From contig SFFV01000007.1 of the NCBI GenBank assembly GCA_004557735.1, positions 10,067-74,066 on the forward strand: a stretch of DNA of 64,000 bases. The letters are read 5' to 3'. Under the pieces are notes generated by a model. It searched no databases. It was not told the DNA's origin and saw nothing but the letters and a program-made list of their open reading frames with translations. Positions 1 through 7,877 of the stretch are shown here, one piece after another. This DNA comes from Clostridiales bacterium (GTDB lineage Bacteria; Bacillota; Clostridia; Oscillospirales; Oscillospiraceae). A program made the translations under genes and the position numbers. Within the stretch, counting starts at the first letter, position 1. Each line of letters opens with the position of its first letter.

Positions 1-302
1 ATGAGCTCGCGGCCGGAAAACTCCGGAAGCGCGCCGCCGTCCTTTGCCGGGGAGAGAAAGCTGTCGTGCTTCTCGGCGGTGATGCCGGTCATCGGCTGGA
101 ACCAGTGGGTATAATGCGTTGCGCCGCGCTCGATCGCCCAGTCGCGCATCGCCTCGGCAACGACGTTCGCCTCGGCGCGCGTCAAACGCTTGCCGTACTG
201 CCGGGCCGAGCGCAGCGCGCTGTAGATCTCCGCCGGGAGACGCTGCTGCATGACGGCGTCCGAAAATACCATCGAACCGAATTCTTCTGTCATACCGCTC
301 AT
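1..302 (-). CDS. glnN: Type III glutamine synthetase, N-terminal part only
   Basis: The first 100 codons of a type III glutamine synthetase, which makes glutamine from glutamate, ammonia and ATP in the cytoplasm. The gene runs off the left edge. Visible family hallmarks are VVAEAMRDWAIERGATHYTH, then WFQPMTGITAEKHDSF at about residues 60-80, and EFSGREL at the cut edge; these are the conserved GSIII N-terminal block. The ATG at 302 is chosen because an AGGAG-type site lies about 8 bases upstream. It is transcribed divergently from guaA, and both enzymes are tied to glutamine. Family assignment is firm; activity cannot be judged because the catalytic barrel is outside the window. Confidence 0.93.
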   Translation of the reverse strand, partial: MSGMTEEFGSMVFSDAVMQQRLPAEIYSALRSARQYGKRLTRAEANVVAEAMRDWAIERGATHYTHWFQPMTGITAEKHDSFLSPAKDGGALPEFSGREL

Positions 303-352
303 AATGCCCTGCTCCTCTTTATTTTATATGTAAGGACGATCCCTCTGTCCGC

Positions 353-366
353 CTGTCGGCCGACAG
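353..366. promoter_or_regulatory. 14-bp perfect palindrome in the glnN leader
   Basis: CTGTCGGCCGACAG is a perfect 14-bp palindrome between the predicted glnN promoter and the glnN start. It could be a regulator site or a small RNA hairpin. It does not match the GlnR or TnrA consensus. No function is assigned. Confidence 0.4.
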
Positions 367-416
367 CCCTCTTTACGCAAGGGAGCCGCCGCCGTCTTTA
401 TCACTTTAACTTGCTC

Positions 417-445
417 ACTCTACCCTGCGCCGGCGATTTTGTCAA
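417..445 (-). promoter_or_regulatory. Predicted sigma-A promoter of glnN
   Basis: On the minus strand a perfect TTGACA (440-445) is followed after 17 bp by TAGAGT (417-422). This would start a transcript about 110 nt upstream of the glnN ATG. Its -35 lies 19 bp from the -35 of the opposite guaA promoter, so the two are back to back. Confidence 0.6.
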
Positions 446-464
446 TATTGCCCGCGATTTTTTA

Positions 465-493
465 TTGACAAAGACGGCTCCGTTTCGTATAAT
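465..493 (+). promoter_or_regulatory. Consensus sigma-A promoter upstream of guaA
   Basis: TTGACA at 465-470 and TATAAT at 488-493 match consensus exactly, with a 17-bp spacer. The expected start is near position 500. An intrinsic terminator follows almost at once (518-563), so this strong promoter is probably attenuated. Confidence 0.85.
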
Positions 494-514
494 TCGTGTG
501 CGTAAAGGTGAGCA

Positions 515-613
515 ATGGCGTTCGCCGACGCGGTTTGCCTGACCGCGTCGGCGACGCTTTTTTCGTTTTGGCAGCGCCGGATCATGCGCTGCCGGCGGAC
601 ATCCTTATTATAG
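515..613 (+). CDS. Possible 32-residue leader peptide upstream of guaA
   Basis: A short reading frame starts at an ATG preceded by an AAAGGTGAG-like ribosome binding site. It runs through the leader terminator hairpin and stops at TAG 611-613, shortly before guaA. The sequence is not recognisable. Translating through the hairpin could couple ribosome position to termination, as in leader-peptide attenuators. The evidence is only the ribosome site and the overlap with the hairpin; the frame may be accidental in GC-rich DNA. Confidence 0.3.
   Translation: MAFADAVCLTASATLFSFWQRRIMRCRRTSLL
518..563 (+). terminator. Intrinsic terminator/attenuator in the guaA leader
   Basis: A 16-bp stem with one bulge pairs 518-534 with 542-557 around a 7-nt loop and is followed by TTTTTT at 558-563. 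It begins about 18 nt after the expected transcription start, so it would release an RNA of about 65 nt unless bypassed. A second, T-free hairpin (GGCAGCGC/GCGCTGCC) follows at 569-592. No purine-riboswitch core is visible before it. Confidence 0.8.
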
Positions 614-641
614 TTTAAATTTCGTGCTGTGGAGGCTGTTT

Positions 642-2165
642 ATGACCGGAGAGACCGTATTGATTCTGGATTTCGGCGGGCAGTATAAAGAGCTGATCGC
701 GCGCCGCGTGCGCGAGCACGGCGTCTATTCCGAGATCCGTTCGTGCAAAATGCCCGTGGAGGAGATCCGGGCGATGGCGCCGAAGGGCATCATCTTCACC
801 GGCGGGCCGGACAGCGTATACCGCGACGATTCCCCCACCTGCGACAAGGCCGTGCTGGAGCTGGGCATTCCGGTGCTCGGCATCTGCTACGGAATGCAGC
901 TCATCTGCCATCTCTGCGGAGGAACGGTCGCGGCGGGCGACAAGCGCGAGTACGGCGTATTCCCCGTCACGCTGGACGCCTCTCTCCCGCTCTTTTCCGG
1001 CTGCACCGTGCCGACGGACGTGCTCATGAGCCATACCGATCTCGTCACGGCACTGCCCGAGGGCTTCCGTGCCGCCGGTCACACCGATCTTACCCCCGTG
1101 GCGGCATACGCGAACGAAGAGCGCCGGCTTTACGGCGTGCAGTTCCACCCCGAGGTGACCAACACCGTTCAGGGCAGTCTTATTCTGAAGAACTTCCTCT
1201 TTGCCATCTGCGGCTGCGCCGGGGATTACTCGATGGAGAGCTTCCTTGAAACGAAGATCCGCGAGATCCGCGAGCAGGTCGGCAGCGAAAAGGTGCTGCT
1301 CGGTCTCTCCGGCGGCGTGGATTCCTCGGTGTGCGCGGCGCTGCTCGCGCGCGCCGTGCCGGGGCAGCTCACATGCATCTACGTCGATCACGGTCTCATG
1401 CGCCAGGGTGAAACGGAGGAGATCCGTTCCGTGTTTGAGGATAAAGCGCTCGACTTCCGCTGCGTGGACGCCGCCGACCGGTTTCTTGAAAAACTTGAGG
1501 GCGTGACCGACCCCGAGCAGAAGCGCAAGATCATCGGGCGCGAGTTTGCCCTCGTCTTTGAAAGCGAGGCGAGAAAGCTCGGCAGGATCGGCTTTCTTGC
1601 GCAGGGAACGATCTATCCGGACGTCGTCGAGTCCGGCACGGGTTCCGCCGTCATCAAGAGCCACCACAACGTAGGGGGACTTCCGAAGGATCTCGGCTTC
1701 TCCGGCGTCGTGGAGCCGCTGCGCTATCTTTTCAAGGACGAGGTGCGCAAGCTCGGTCTCCTGCTCGGTCTGCCCGAAGGTCTCGTGAACCGCCAGCCGT
1801 TCCCCGGCCCGGGTCTGAGCGTGCGCGTGCTCGGCGAGATCACGCGTGAAAAGCTCGCCATTCTCCGTCCGGCGGACGCCATCGTCCGCGAGGAGATCGG
1901 CAGGTGCGGCTGCCGCGCCGACCAGTATTTCGCGGTGCTCACCGGCGTGAAGAGCGTCGGCGTCATGGGCGACGGACGCACCTATGACTATACCGTCGCG
2001 GTGCGCTGCGTGGAGACGAGCGACTTTATGACGTGCGTATTCGCGCCCCTCCCGTGGGACGTGCTGCGGCGCATCTCCTCGCGCATCACCAACGAGGTGC
2101 GCGGCATCAACCGCGTTGTCTACGATATCACTTCGAAGCCCCCCGCGACCATCGAGTGGGAGTGA
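642..2165 (+). CDS. guaA: GMP synthase (glutamine-hydrolysing)
   Basis: Converts XMP to GMP with ATP and glutamine, the last step of guanine nucleotide synthesis. The 507-residue length is normal. The N-terminal class I amidotransferase domain carries the nucleophile in GICYGMQ (Cys82) and the His/Glu pair in FHPEVTNT. The ATP-pyrophosphatase domain starts with the P-loop GLSGGVDSS. The dimerisation domain ends with the conserved KPPATIEWE. The ATG at 642 is preferred over an in-frame GTG at 624 because GGAGG (631-635) sits 6 bases before it. Expression probably depends on the upstream promoter and attenuator. The GtrA-like gene follows 10 bp later, so the two may be cotranscribed. Confidence 0.97.
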   Translation: MTGETVLILDFGGQYKELIARRVREHGVYSEIRSCKMPVEEIRAMAPKGIIFTGGPDSVYRDDSPTCDKAVLELGIPVLGICYGMQLICHLCGGTVAAGDKREYGVFPVTLDASLPLFSGCTVPTDVLMSHTDLVTALPEGFRAAGHTDLTPVAAYANEERRLYGVQFHPEVTNTVQGSLILKNFLFAICGCAGDYSMESFLETKIREIREQVGSEKVLLGLSGGVDSSVCAALLARAVPGQLTCIYVDHGLMRQGETEEIRSVFEDKALDFRCVDAADRFLEKLEGVTDPEQKRKIIGREFALVFESEARKLGRIGFLAQGTIYPDVVESGTGSAVIKSHHNVGGLPKDLGFSGVVEPLRYLFKDEVRKLGLLLGLPEGLVNRQPFPGPGLSVRVLGEITREKLAILRPADAIVREEIGRCGCRADQYFAVLTGVKSVGVMGDGRTYDYTVAVRCVETSDFMTCVFAPLPWDVLRRISSRITNEVRGINRVVYDITSKPPATIEWE

Positions 2166-2175
2166 CGGTTTTCCC

Positions 2176-2739
2176 ATGAACGCATGGAAGCGGCTGGACG
2201 AGCGCCTTTCCGCGGGACGCGGACGCACGCTCTGGCAGTTTGTGAAATTCAATCTCGTGAGCCTGACGGTGACGATCGTGCAGCTTCTGCTTGCCAACCT
2301 TCTGCCGCTCGTCTTTGACGGCGTGAAAGCGCCGGTGCCGCCGCCGCTGCGCGGCATATTCAGCGCGGAAGCGCTTTTTCCGAAAGGGTCGAAGTATGTG
2401 GTTGACGGCGCCGTCACATGGGGGTATGTGCTGCCGTTTCTTCTCTCGAACGGTCTTGCCAACGTATATGGCTACTTTATCAATAGGAAAACGACGTTCC
2501 GGAGCAAAGGCACGCGCGCCGGCTTCGCCGTGTATCTTGCGGTCCTCTTTGCGCTCATTCTCTTTGCCACATGGATGCAGGGCGAGATCGTCGCCGCGCT
2601 CGCAGCCCGCCGCATCGCGCCCCTCTCGCGCACGCTCGCCGCGTTTTGCGCGGGCGTCGTGCAGACGGCGGTGCTCTTCCCGCTCGAGAAGCTCGTGCTG
2701 TTCCGGCCGAAGCCGGACGGCGGAAAGGAAACAAAATGA
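2176..2739 (+). CDS. GtrA-like family membrane protein
   Basis: A 187-residue polytopic membrane protein. It has four hydrophobic segments, around residues 20-45, 75-97, 105-128 and 140-165, with GYFINRKTTFRS after the second. This layout and that arginine/lysine-phenylalanine turn are typical of the GtrA family, which is linked to moving polyprenyl-linked sugars or to teichoic acid and polysaccharide modification. The start at 2176 is the first ATG after the guaA stop; its ribosome site is weak (GGGAG about 14 bases upstream), suggesting coupling to guaA. Its stop overlaps the next start as ATGA. The substrate is unknown. Confidence 0.7.
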   Translation: MNAWKRLDERLSAGRGRTLWQFVKFNLVSLTVTIVQLLLANLLPLVFDGVKAPVPPPLRGIFSAEALFPKGSKYVVDGAVTWGYVLPFLLSNGLANVYGYFINRKTTFRSKGTRAGFAVYLAVLFALILFATWMQGEIVAALAARRIAPLSRTLAAFCAGVVQTAVLFPLEKLVLFRPKPDGGKETK

Positions 2740-4019
2740 ACGAAAAGCTGTTTGCCTATATCGCCGCGTGTCCCACGGCGTTCCACACCTGCGCCCACAG
2801 CGCGGATATGCTCCGCGCCGCCGGATATACCGAGCTTTGCGAGGCGCGGCGCTGGGAGATCGTTCCGGGCGGCAAGTACTTTGTCACGCGAAACGGCTCT
2901 TCCCTCATCGCCTTCCGCATCCCCGCCGGGGACATTGCGGGCTTTATGATGACCGCCGCGCACGGGGACAGCCCGGCGTTTAAGATCAAGGAAAACGCGG
3001 AGCTTCCGGACGGGAACTATCTGCGTCTCTCCGTGGAGAAATACGGCGGGATGCTCTGCGCCCCCTGGCTCGACCGGCCGCTCTCCGTGGCGGGCCGCGT
3101 CGTGGTATCCGAAGGCGACACGCTCTCGGTGAAGCTCGTCGATCTCAAGACGCCGTGCGCGATCATTCCGAACGTCGCCATCCACATGAACCGAAACGCC
3201 AACGACGGCATGAGCTACAATGCCGCCGTCGATATGCTGCCCGTATGGATGAGCAGCGAAAAGGGCAGCTTCCGCGCCGCCGTCGCCGAAGCCGCCGGTG
3301 CGGCGGAGGACGCCGTCGTCACGGGCGATCTCTTTCTCTACAATCCGCAGAGCGGCGTTTCGCTCGGCGAATACATCTCCGCGCCGCGGCTGGACGATCT
3401 GCAGTGCGCGTTCTCCTCGCTGACGGCGTTTCTCTCCGCCGGGGAGAGCCGGGCCGCTTCTGTCTGCTGCATTTTTGACAACGAAGAGGTCGGCAGCATG
3501 ACGAAGCAGGGCGCGGCATCCACTTTCCTTTATGACACGCTCACGCGGCTGTGCGCCGCGCTCGGTATGGACGGCAGCGAATACCGCCGTCTTGTAGCGG
3601 GCAGCTTCCTCGTCTCCTGCGACAACGCGCACGCCGTCCACCCCAACCACGGCGAATTTGCCGACCGCAGCCACACCGCGCGCATGAACGGCGGCGTTGT
3701 CATCAAGTACAACGCCAGCCAGCGCTACACCTCCGACGCCGTTTCCGCCGGGATCTTCCGCCGCATCTGCGAGAGCGCCGGCGTGCCGGTACAGTACTAC
3801 GCCAACCGCGCCGACATGCCGGGCGGCTCAACGCTCGGCAACATCTCCAACACACAGGTATCGCTCAACGCCGTGGACATCGGTCTCGCGCAGCTGGCAA
3901 TGCACTCGCCCCTTGAAACCGCGGGCGCGGCCGACACCGCCTCGCTCGTCAAAGCTCTCACCGCTTTTTTTGAACACGCCCTCGTTCCCGAACGCGACGG
4001 GGTCTACCGCTTTCTCTGA
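2736..4019 (+). CDS. M18 family aminopeptidase (aspartyl aminopeptidase type)
   Basis: A cytoplasmic zinc metallopeptidase that removes N-terminal residues, usually acidic ones, from peptides. The 427 residues match the family length. Candidate metal ligands are the His in TAAHGDSPAFKIK (about residue 76), the acidic pair in CIFDNEEVGSMTKQGAAS, the Asp in SCDNAHAVHPNH and a late His in MHSPLETAGAAD. ALDRPLS-like and NRNANDG-like family blocks are also present. The ATG overlaps the stop of the GtrA gene, and AAAGGAA lies 5 bases upstream. A rho-independent terminator follows. Gene symbols vary (apeB), so none is given. Confidence 0.92.
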   Translation: MNEKLFAYIAACPTAFHTCAHSADMLRAAGYTELCEARRWEIVPGGKYFVTRNGSSLIAFRIPAGDIAGFMMTAAHGDSPAFKIKENAELPDGNYLRLSVEKYGGMLCAPWLDRPLSVAGRVVVSEGDTLSVKLVDLKTPCAIIPNVAIHMNRNANDGMSYNAAVDMLPVWMSSEKGSFRAAVAEAAGAAEDAVVTGDLFLYNPQSGVSLGEYISAPRLDDLQCAFSSLTAFLSAGESRAASVCCIFDNEEVGSMTKQGAASTFLYDTLTRLCAALGMDGSEYRRLVAGSFLVSCDNAHAVHPNHGEFADRSHTARMNGGVVIKYNASQRYTSDAVSAGIFRRICESAGVPVQYYANRADMPGGSTLGNISNTQVSLNAVDIGLAQLAMHSPLETAGAADTASLVKALTAFFEHALVPERDGVYRFL

Positions 4020-4034
4020 GGCCTGACCGCCTCC

Positions 4035-4074
4035 CGGGGGAAGGGAGGTTCACCTCCCCTCCCCGAATTTTTTT
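4035..4074 (+). terminator. Intrinsic terminator after the aminopeptidase gene
   Basis: A GC-rich hairpin (4035-4065, with the 2-nt loop near 4050) is followed by a run of seven T (4068-4074). It separates the guaA group from pyrG. Confidence 0.8.
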
Positions 4075-4106
4075 GTGTATATTCATCCTTTGGGAGTGTG
4101 AAAGAT

Positions 4107-5720
4107 ATGACAAAGTACATTTTCGTCACCGGCGGCGTCGTTTCCGGCCTCGGCAAGGGCATCACGGCCGCCTCGCTCGGACGCCTTTTGAAGGCGCGCG
4201 GGTTCAAGGTCGCGGCGCAGAAGCTCGACCCCTACATCAACGTCGATCCCGGCACGATGAGCCCTTACCAGCACGGCGAGGTCTACGTCACCGAGGACGG
4301 CGCGGAGACCGATCTCGATCTCGGCCACTACGAGCGCTTCATCGACGAGGACCTCAACAAATTTTCGAATCTTACCACGGGCAAGGTGTATTCCCGCGTG
4401 CTCGAAAAGGAGCGCCGCGGCGAATACCTCGGCAGCACCGTGCAGGTCATCCCGCACGTCACCAACGAGATCAAGGAATTCATCTATCAGGTCGGCAAAA
4501 AGACCGGCGCGGACATCGTCATCACCGAGATCGGCGGCACGACCGGCGATATCGAGAGCCAGCCGTTCCTTGAGGCCATCCGGCAGGTTGGGCTGGAGGT
4601 CGGGCGGGAAAACACGCTCTACATCCATGTGACGCTCGTGCCGTATCTCAAAGCCTCGGGCGAGCACAAATCCAAGCCGACGCAGCACTCCGTCAAGGAG
4701 CTGCAGGGCATGGGCATCTCGCCGGATATCATCGTGCTGCGCTGCGACGAGCCGATCGAGGACGAGAATATTTTCCGCAAGATCGCGAACTTCTGCAACG
4801 TGGATAACGACTGCGTTATCGAGAACATGACGATCCCCGTGCTCTACGAGGCCCCGCTCATGCTGGAAAAAGCGCACATGGGCGATACCGTCTGCCGCAA
4901 GCTCGGTCTCGGCCGGCCGAAGGCCGATCTCGCCGAGTGGGAGGAAATGGTCAGCCGCATCCACGGCCGCACGAAGCGCGTGCCCATCGCGCTCGTCGGC
5001 AAATATACGCAGCTGCACGACGCCTATCTCTCCGTGATCGAGGCGCTGCGCCACGCGGGCTATGCCGTCGGGACGCACGTTGCCATCCGCTGGGTGGACT
5101 CCGAAACGCTCACCGCGGATGATCTGGAGGAAAAGCTCGGCGGCGTGTGCGGCATTCTCGTGCCGGGCGGCTTCGGCGACCGCGGCATCGAGGGCATGAT
5201 CCTTGCGGCAAAGTACGCCCGTGAAAAGAAGATCCCGTATCTGGGGCTGTGTCTCGGCATGCAGATCGCCGTTATCGAAAACGCGCGCAGCGCCGCGCAT
5301 CTCGCCGGCGCAAACTCCCGCGAGTTTGACGAGAACGCCCCCTACCGCGTCATCGACTTCATGCCCGGCCAGAGCGACGAGATCGCCAAGGGCGGCACGC
5401 TCCGTCTCGGCGCGTATCCGTGCGACGTTATGCCCGGATCACTTCTGGAAAAATGCTACGGCGCGCAGCACATCTCCGAGCGCCACCGCCACCGCTATGA
5501 ATTCAACAATGAATACCGCGAAACGCTCACCGCCGCGGGGCTTGTCCTCTCCGGTCTCTCGCCGGACGGACGGCTCGTTGAGGTTGTGGAGCGGCACGAC
5601 CATCCGTTCTATATCGGCGTGCAGTACCATCCCGAATTCAAATCGCGCCCCAACCGGCCGCACCCGCTTTTCCGCGGTTTTGTCGCCGCGGCGCTCGAGC
5701 TTTTCGGGCCGCGCGGCTAA
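4107..5720 (+). CDS. pyrG: CTP synthase
   Basis: Aminates UTP to CTP with ATP and glutamine-derived ammonia. The 537-residue protein has the N-terminal synthase domain (about 1-267) with GGVVSGLGKG and KLDPYINVDPGTM. The C-terminal amidotransferase domain has the nucleophile in GLCLGMQ and the catalytic His/Glu in YHPEFKSRP. The ATG at 4107 is chosen because TGGGAG sits 10 bases upstream; an in-frame GTG at 4098 would be too close to it. In many Firmicutes pyrG is controlled by C-run slippage, but no clear initial G-run signature is evident here. It stands alone, with a terminator before it and a new promoter after it. Confidence 0.97.
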   Translation: MTKYIFVTGGVVSGLGKGITAASLGRLLKARGFKVAAQKLDPYINVDPGTMSPYQHGEVYVTEDGAETDLDLGHYERFIDEDLNKFSNLTTGKVYSRVLEKERRGEYLGSTVQVIPHVTNEIKEFIYQVGKKTGADIVITEIGGTTGDIESQPFLEAIRQVGLEVGRENTLYIHVTLVPYLKASGEHKSKPTQHSVKELQGMGISPDIIVLRCDEPIEDENIFRKIANFCNVDNDCVIENMTIPVLYEAPLMLEKAHMGDTVCRKLGLGRPKADLAEWEEMVSRIHGRTKRVPIALVGKYTQLHDAYLSVIEALRHAGYAVGTHVAIRWVDSETLTADDLEEKLGGVCGILVPGGFGDRGIEGMILAAKYAREKKIPYLGLCLGMQIAVIENARSAAHLAGANSREFDENAPYRVIDFMPGQSDEIAKGGTLRLGAYPCDVMPGSLLEKCYGAQHISERHRHRYEFNNEYRETLTAAGLVLSGLSPDGRLVEVVERHDHPFYIGVQYHPEFKSRPNRPHPLFRGFVAAALELFGPRG

Positions 5721-5743
5721 GCCCGTCCTCGCAGGAAAACCTG

Positions 5744-5773
5744 TTGACGCTCACCGGCGGAAAGTGGTATTAT
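5744..5773 (+). promoter_or_regulatory. Predicted sigma-A promoter of the glmM operon
   Basis: TTGACG (5744-5749) and TATTAT (5768-5773) are separated by 18 bp, 61 bp upstream of the glmM start. It would drive glmM, the GlmU-like gene and nagB. Confidence 0.65.
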
Positions 5774-5834
5774 AAAGTGTCTTTTTATTGCGCAAAAGCG
5801 CATAACTTTATCCGATTGTAGAAAGGACTCTTTT

Positions 5835-7199
5835 ATGGGAAAATATTTTGGCACCGACGGTTTCCGCGGCAAGGCCGGCGAGGTATTGACCGCCGAGCAT
5901 GCCTTCAAGACCGGCCGCTTTCTCGGCTGGTACTACGCGAACCGCCATACGGCCGGCCCGGCCCGCATCGTGATCGGCAAGGATACGCGCCGCTCGTCCT
6001 ACATGTATGAGAGCGCGCTCGCCGCGGGCATCACGTCCTCCGGCGCGGACGCCTATCTTCTGCACGTTACGACGACGCCCTGCGTCAGCTTCATCACTCG
6101 CACCGAAAACTTTGACTGCGGCGTGATGATCTCCGCAAGCCACAACCCCTACTGGGACAACGGCATCAAGCTCATGAACGGCATCGGCGAGAAGATGGAC
6201 GATGCGCTGCAGGACGAGCTTGAAGCCTACATCGACGGCGATCCCGACAGCATTCCCTGGGCGGTGGAAGATAAGATCGGCCGCACGATCGACTTCTATT
6301 CCGGCCGCAACCGCTATATCGGCTATCTCACGAGCCTCGCCACACGCTCGTTCGGCGATCGGAAGGTCGCGCTCGACTGCTCGAACGGCAGCGCGTGGAT
6401 GATCGGCCGCGCCGTATTCGACGCGCTCGGCGCCAAAACGTACGTCATCAACGACAAGCCCGACGGCGTGAACGTGAATCTCCGCTGCGGTTCGACCCAC
6501 ATCGAGGGTCTGCAGCAGTACGTCCGTGAAAACCGGCTCGACGTCGGCTTCGCCTTTGACGGCGACGCCGACCGTTGTCTCGCCGTGGACGAGCTCGGCA
6601 ACGTGGTGAACGGCGATCAGATCATGTACATCTGCGCCAAGCACATGAAAGCCAACGGCCAGCTGCCGAGCAACACCGTCGTCACGACGGTCATGAGCAA
6701 CTTCGGTCTCTACAAGGCGTTTGACCGCATCGGCATCGCCTACGAAAAGACCGCCGTGGGCGACCGGTTCGTCTACGAGAGCATGAAGGCCAACGACCAC
6801 ATGCTCGGCGGCGAGCAGTCCGGCCACATCATTTTCCGCAAGTACGCCCACACCGGCGACGGTCTCATCACCGCGATCATGCTCATGGGCGTGCTCATCG
6901 ACACGCAGCTCCCGCTCTCGGTGCTCGCCGCGGAGGTGAAGATGTACCCGCAGGTGCTCAAGAACGTGAAGGTGGACGACAAGGACGGCACGCTCGCGGA
7001 CGAAGCCGTGAAGGCCGCCGTGGACAAATGCGCCGCGGAGCTTGGCGACGGCGGGCGCGTGCTGCTGCGCAAGAGCGGCACGGAGCCGGTGCTGCGCGTC
7101 ATGGCCGAGGCCGGTACGCTCGGTCTCTGCGAGCGGATGGTGGACGCCATCATTGACTCCATGGACAAGTCCGGCCATCTGATCGAGGTGAAAAAGTAA
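5835..7199 (+). CDS. glmM: Phosphoglucosamine mutase
   Basis: Interconverts glucosamine-6-phosphate and glucosamine-1-phosphate, feeding UDP-GlcNAc and peptidoglycan synthesis. The 454 residues match the family. The start KYFGTDGFRGKAGE is the GlmM N-terminal signature. The phosphoserine loop is MISASHNPYWDNGIK, the metal loop is FDGDADRC, the sugar loop GGEQSGH, and the phosphate-binding loop is RKSGTEPVLRVM near the end. GAAAGGA lies 6 bases before the ATG. It is the first gene of an amino-sugar group, and its stop overlaps the next start (TAATG), indicating translational coupling. Phosphomannomutase is the alternative, but the gene context favours GlmM. Confidence 0.93.
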   Translation: MGKYFGTDGFRGKAGEVLTAEHAFKTGRFLGWYYANRHTAGPARIVIGKDTRRSSYMYESALAAGITSSGADAYLLHVTTTPCVSFITRTENFDCGVMISASHNPYWDNGIKLMNGIGEKMDDALQDELEAYIDGDPDSIPWAVEDKIGRTIDFYSGRNRYIGYLTSLATRSFGDRKVALDCSNGSAWMIGRAVFDALGAKTYVINDKPDGVNVNLRCGSTHIEGLQQYVRENRLDVGFAFDGDADRCLAVDELGNVVNGDQIMYICAKHMKANGQLPSNTVVTTVMSNFGLYKAFDRIGIAYEKTAVGDRFVYESMKANDHMLGGEQSGHIIFRKYAHTGDGLITAIMLMGVLIDTQLPLSVLAAEVKMYPQVLKNVKVDDKDGTLADEAVKAAVDKCAAELGDGGRVLLRKSGTEPVLRVMAEAGTLGLCERMVDAIIDSMDKSGHLIEVKK

Positions 7200-7864
7200 T
7201 GAAGCTGACGATCTCCGATCTTTACGATCTTGACCATACGATGGCCAAAGACTATCTGCGGCAGTTCACCTATCCGTGGGAGGCTCTTGCCGGCATCGGC
7301 GATATGATCCTCTCTCTCGGCGCGGCGCTCTCCGAGGATGAATACGACCATCCGGAGGATGGCGTCTGGGTCGCCCGCGACGCGAAGGTCTACCCCACCG
7401 CGTATCTCGGCGCGCCTTGCATCATCGGGCACAAGACCGAGGTGCGCCCCGGCGCTTTCATCCGCGGCAGCGCGCTCGTCGGCGACGGCTGCGTCGTCGG
7501 CAACTCCACGGAGCTCAAGAACGTCATCCTTTTTGATAATGTACAGGTGCCGCATTATAACTATGTCGGCGATTCCATCCTCGGCTATAAGTCCCACATG
7601 GGCGCAGGCTCCATCACGAGCAACGTCAAGAGCGACAAGCTCCCCGTCGTCATCCACAACGAGGGCGAGGAGATCGAGACCGGCCGCAAGAAGGTCGGCG
7701 CGATGCTCGGCGACTATGTGGAGGTTGGGTGCAACAGCGTTCTCAATCCCGGCACCGTGATCGGACGCGACGCGAGCGTTTATCCCACGTCCTGCGTGCG
7801 CGGCGTCGTGCCGGAGCGCTGCATTTACAAAGCCAAGGGCAACATTGCCGCGAAAAAACAATAA
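7199..7864 (+). CDS. GlmU-like left-handed beta-helix acyltransferase-type protein
   Basis: A 221-residue protein built largely of hexapeptide repeats, recognisable as [LIV]-G-x4 turns such as YLGAPCIIGHKTEVRPGAFI. It therefore folds as a left-handed beta-helix, as in the C-terminal half of GlmU. It also contains VPHYNYVGDSILG and GAGSITSNVKSD, close to the GlmU acetyl-CoA-binding block. No nucleotidyltransferase (pyrophosphorylase) domain is present, so it cannot make UDP-GlcNAc alone. Position between glmM and nagB supports a role in amino-sugar metabolism, either N-acetylation or as a partner subunit. The exact reaction is inference. Confidence 0.75.
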   Translation: MKLTISDLYDLDHTMAKDYLRQFTYPWEALAGIGDMILSLGAALSEDEYDHPEDGVWVARDAKVYPTAYLGAPCIIGHKTEVRPGAFIRGSALVGDGCVVGNSTELKNVILFDNVQVPHYNYVGDSILGYKSHMGAGSITSNVKSDKLPVVIHNEGEEIETGRKKVGAMLGDYVEVGCNSVLNPGTVIGRDASVYPTSCVRGVVPERCIYKAKGNIAAKKQ

Positions 7865-7877
7865 AGGAGAAGATGTC

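Noticed and set aside
66..542. 158-codon frame across glnN start and the guaA promoter
   Set aside because: It overlaps glnN on the opposite strand and runs through promoter elements; no ribosome site or family match.
500..641. Purine riboswitch before guaA
   Set aside because: No purine-riboswitch three-way junction core is visible, and the first terminator starts too near the promoter for an aptamer to fit before it.
615..2462. 615-codon open frame opposite guaA
   Set aside because: It is antisense to a clear GMP synthase, has no family motifs and is the kind of long antisense frame produced by GC-rich third codon positions.
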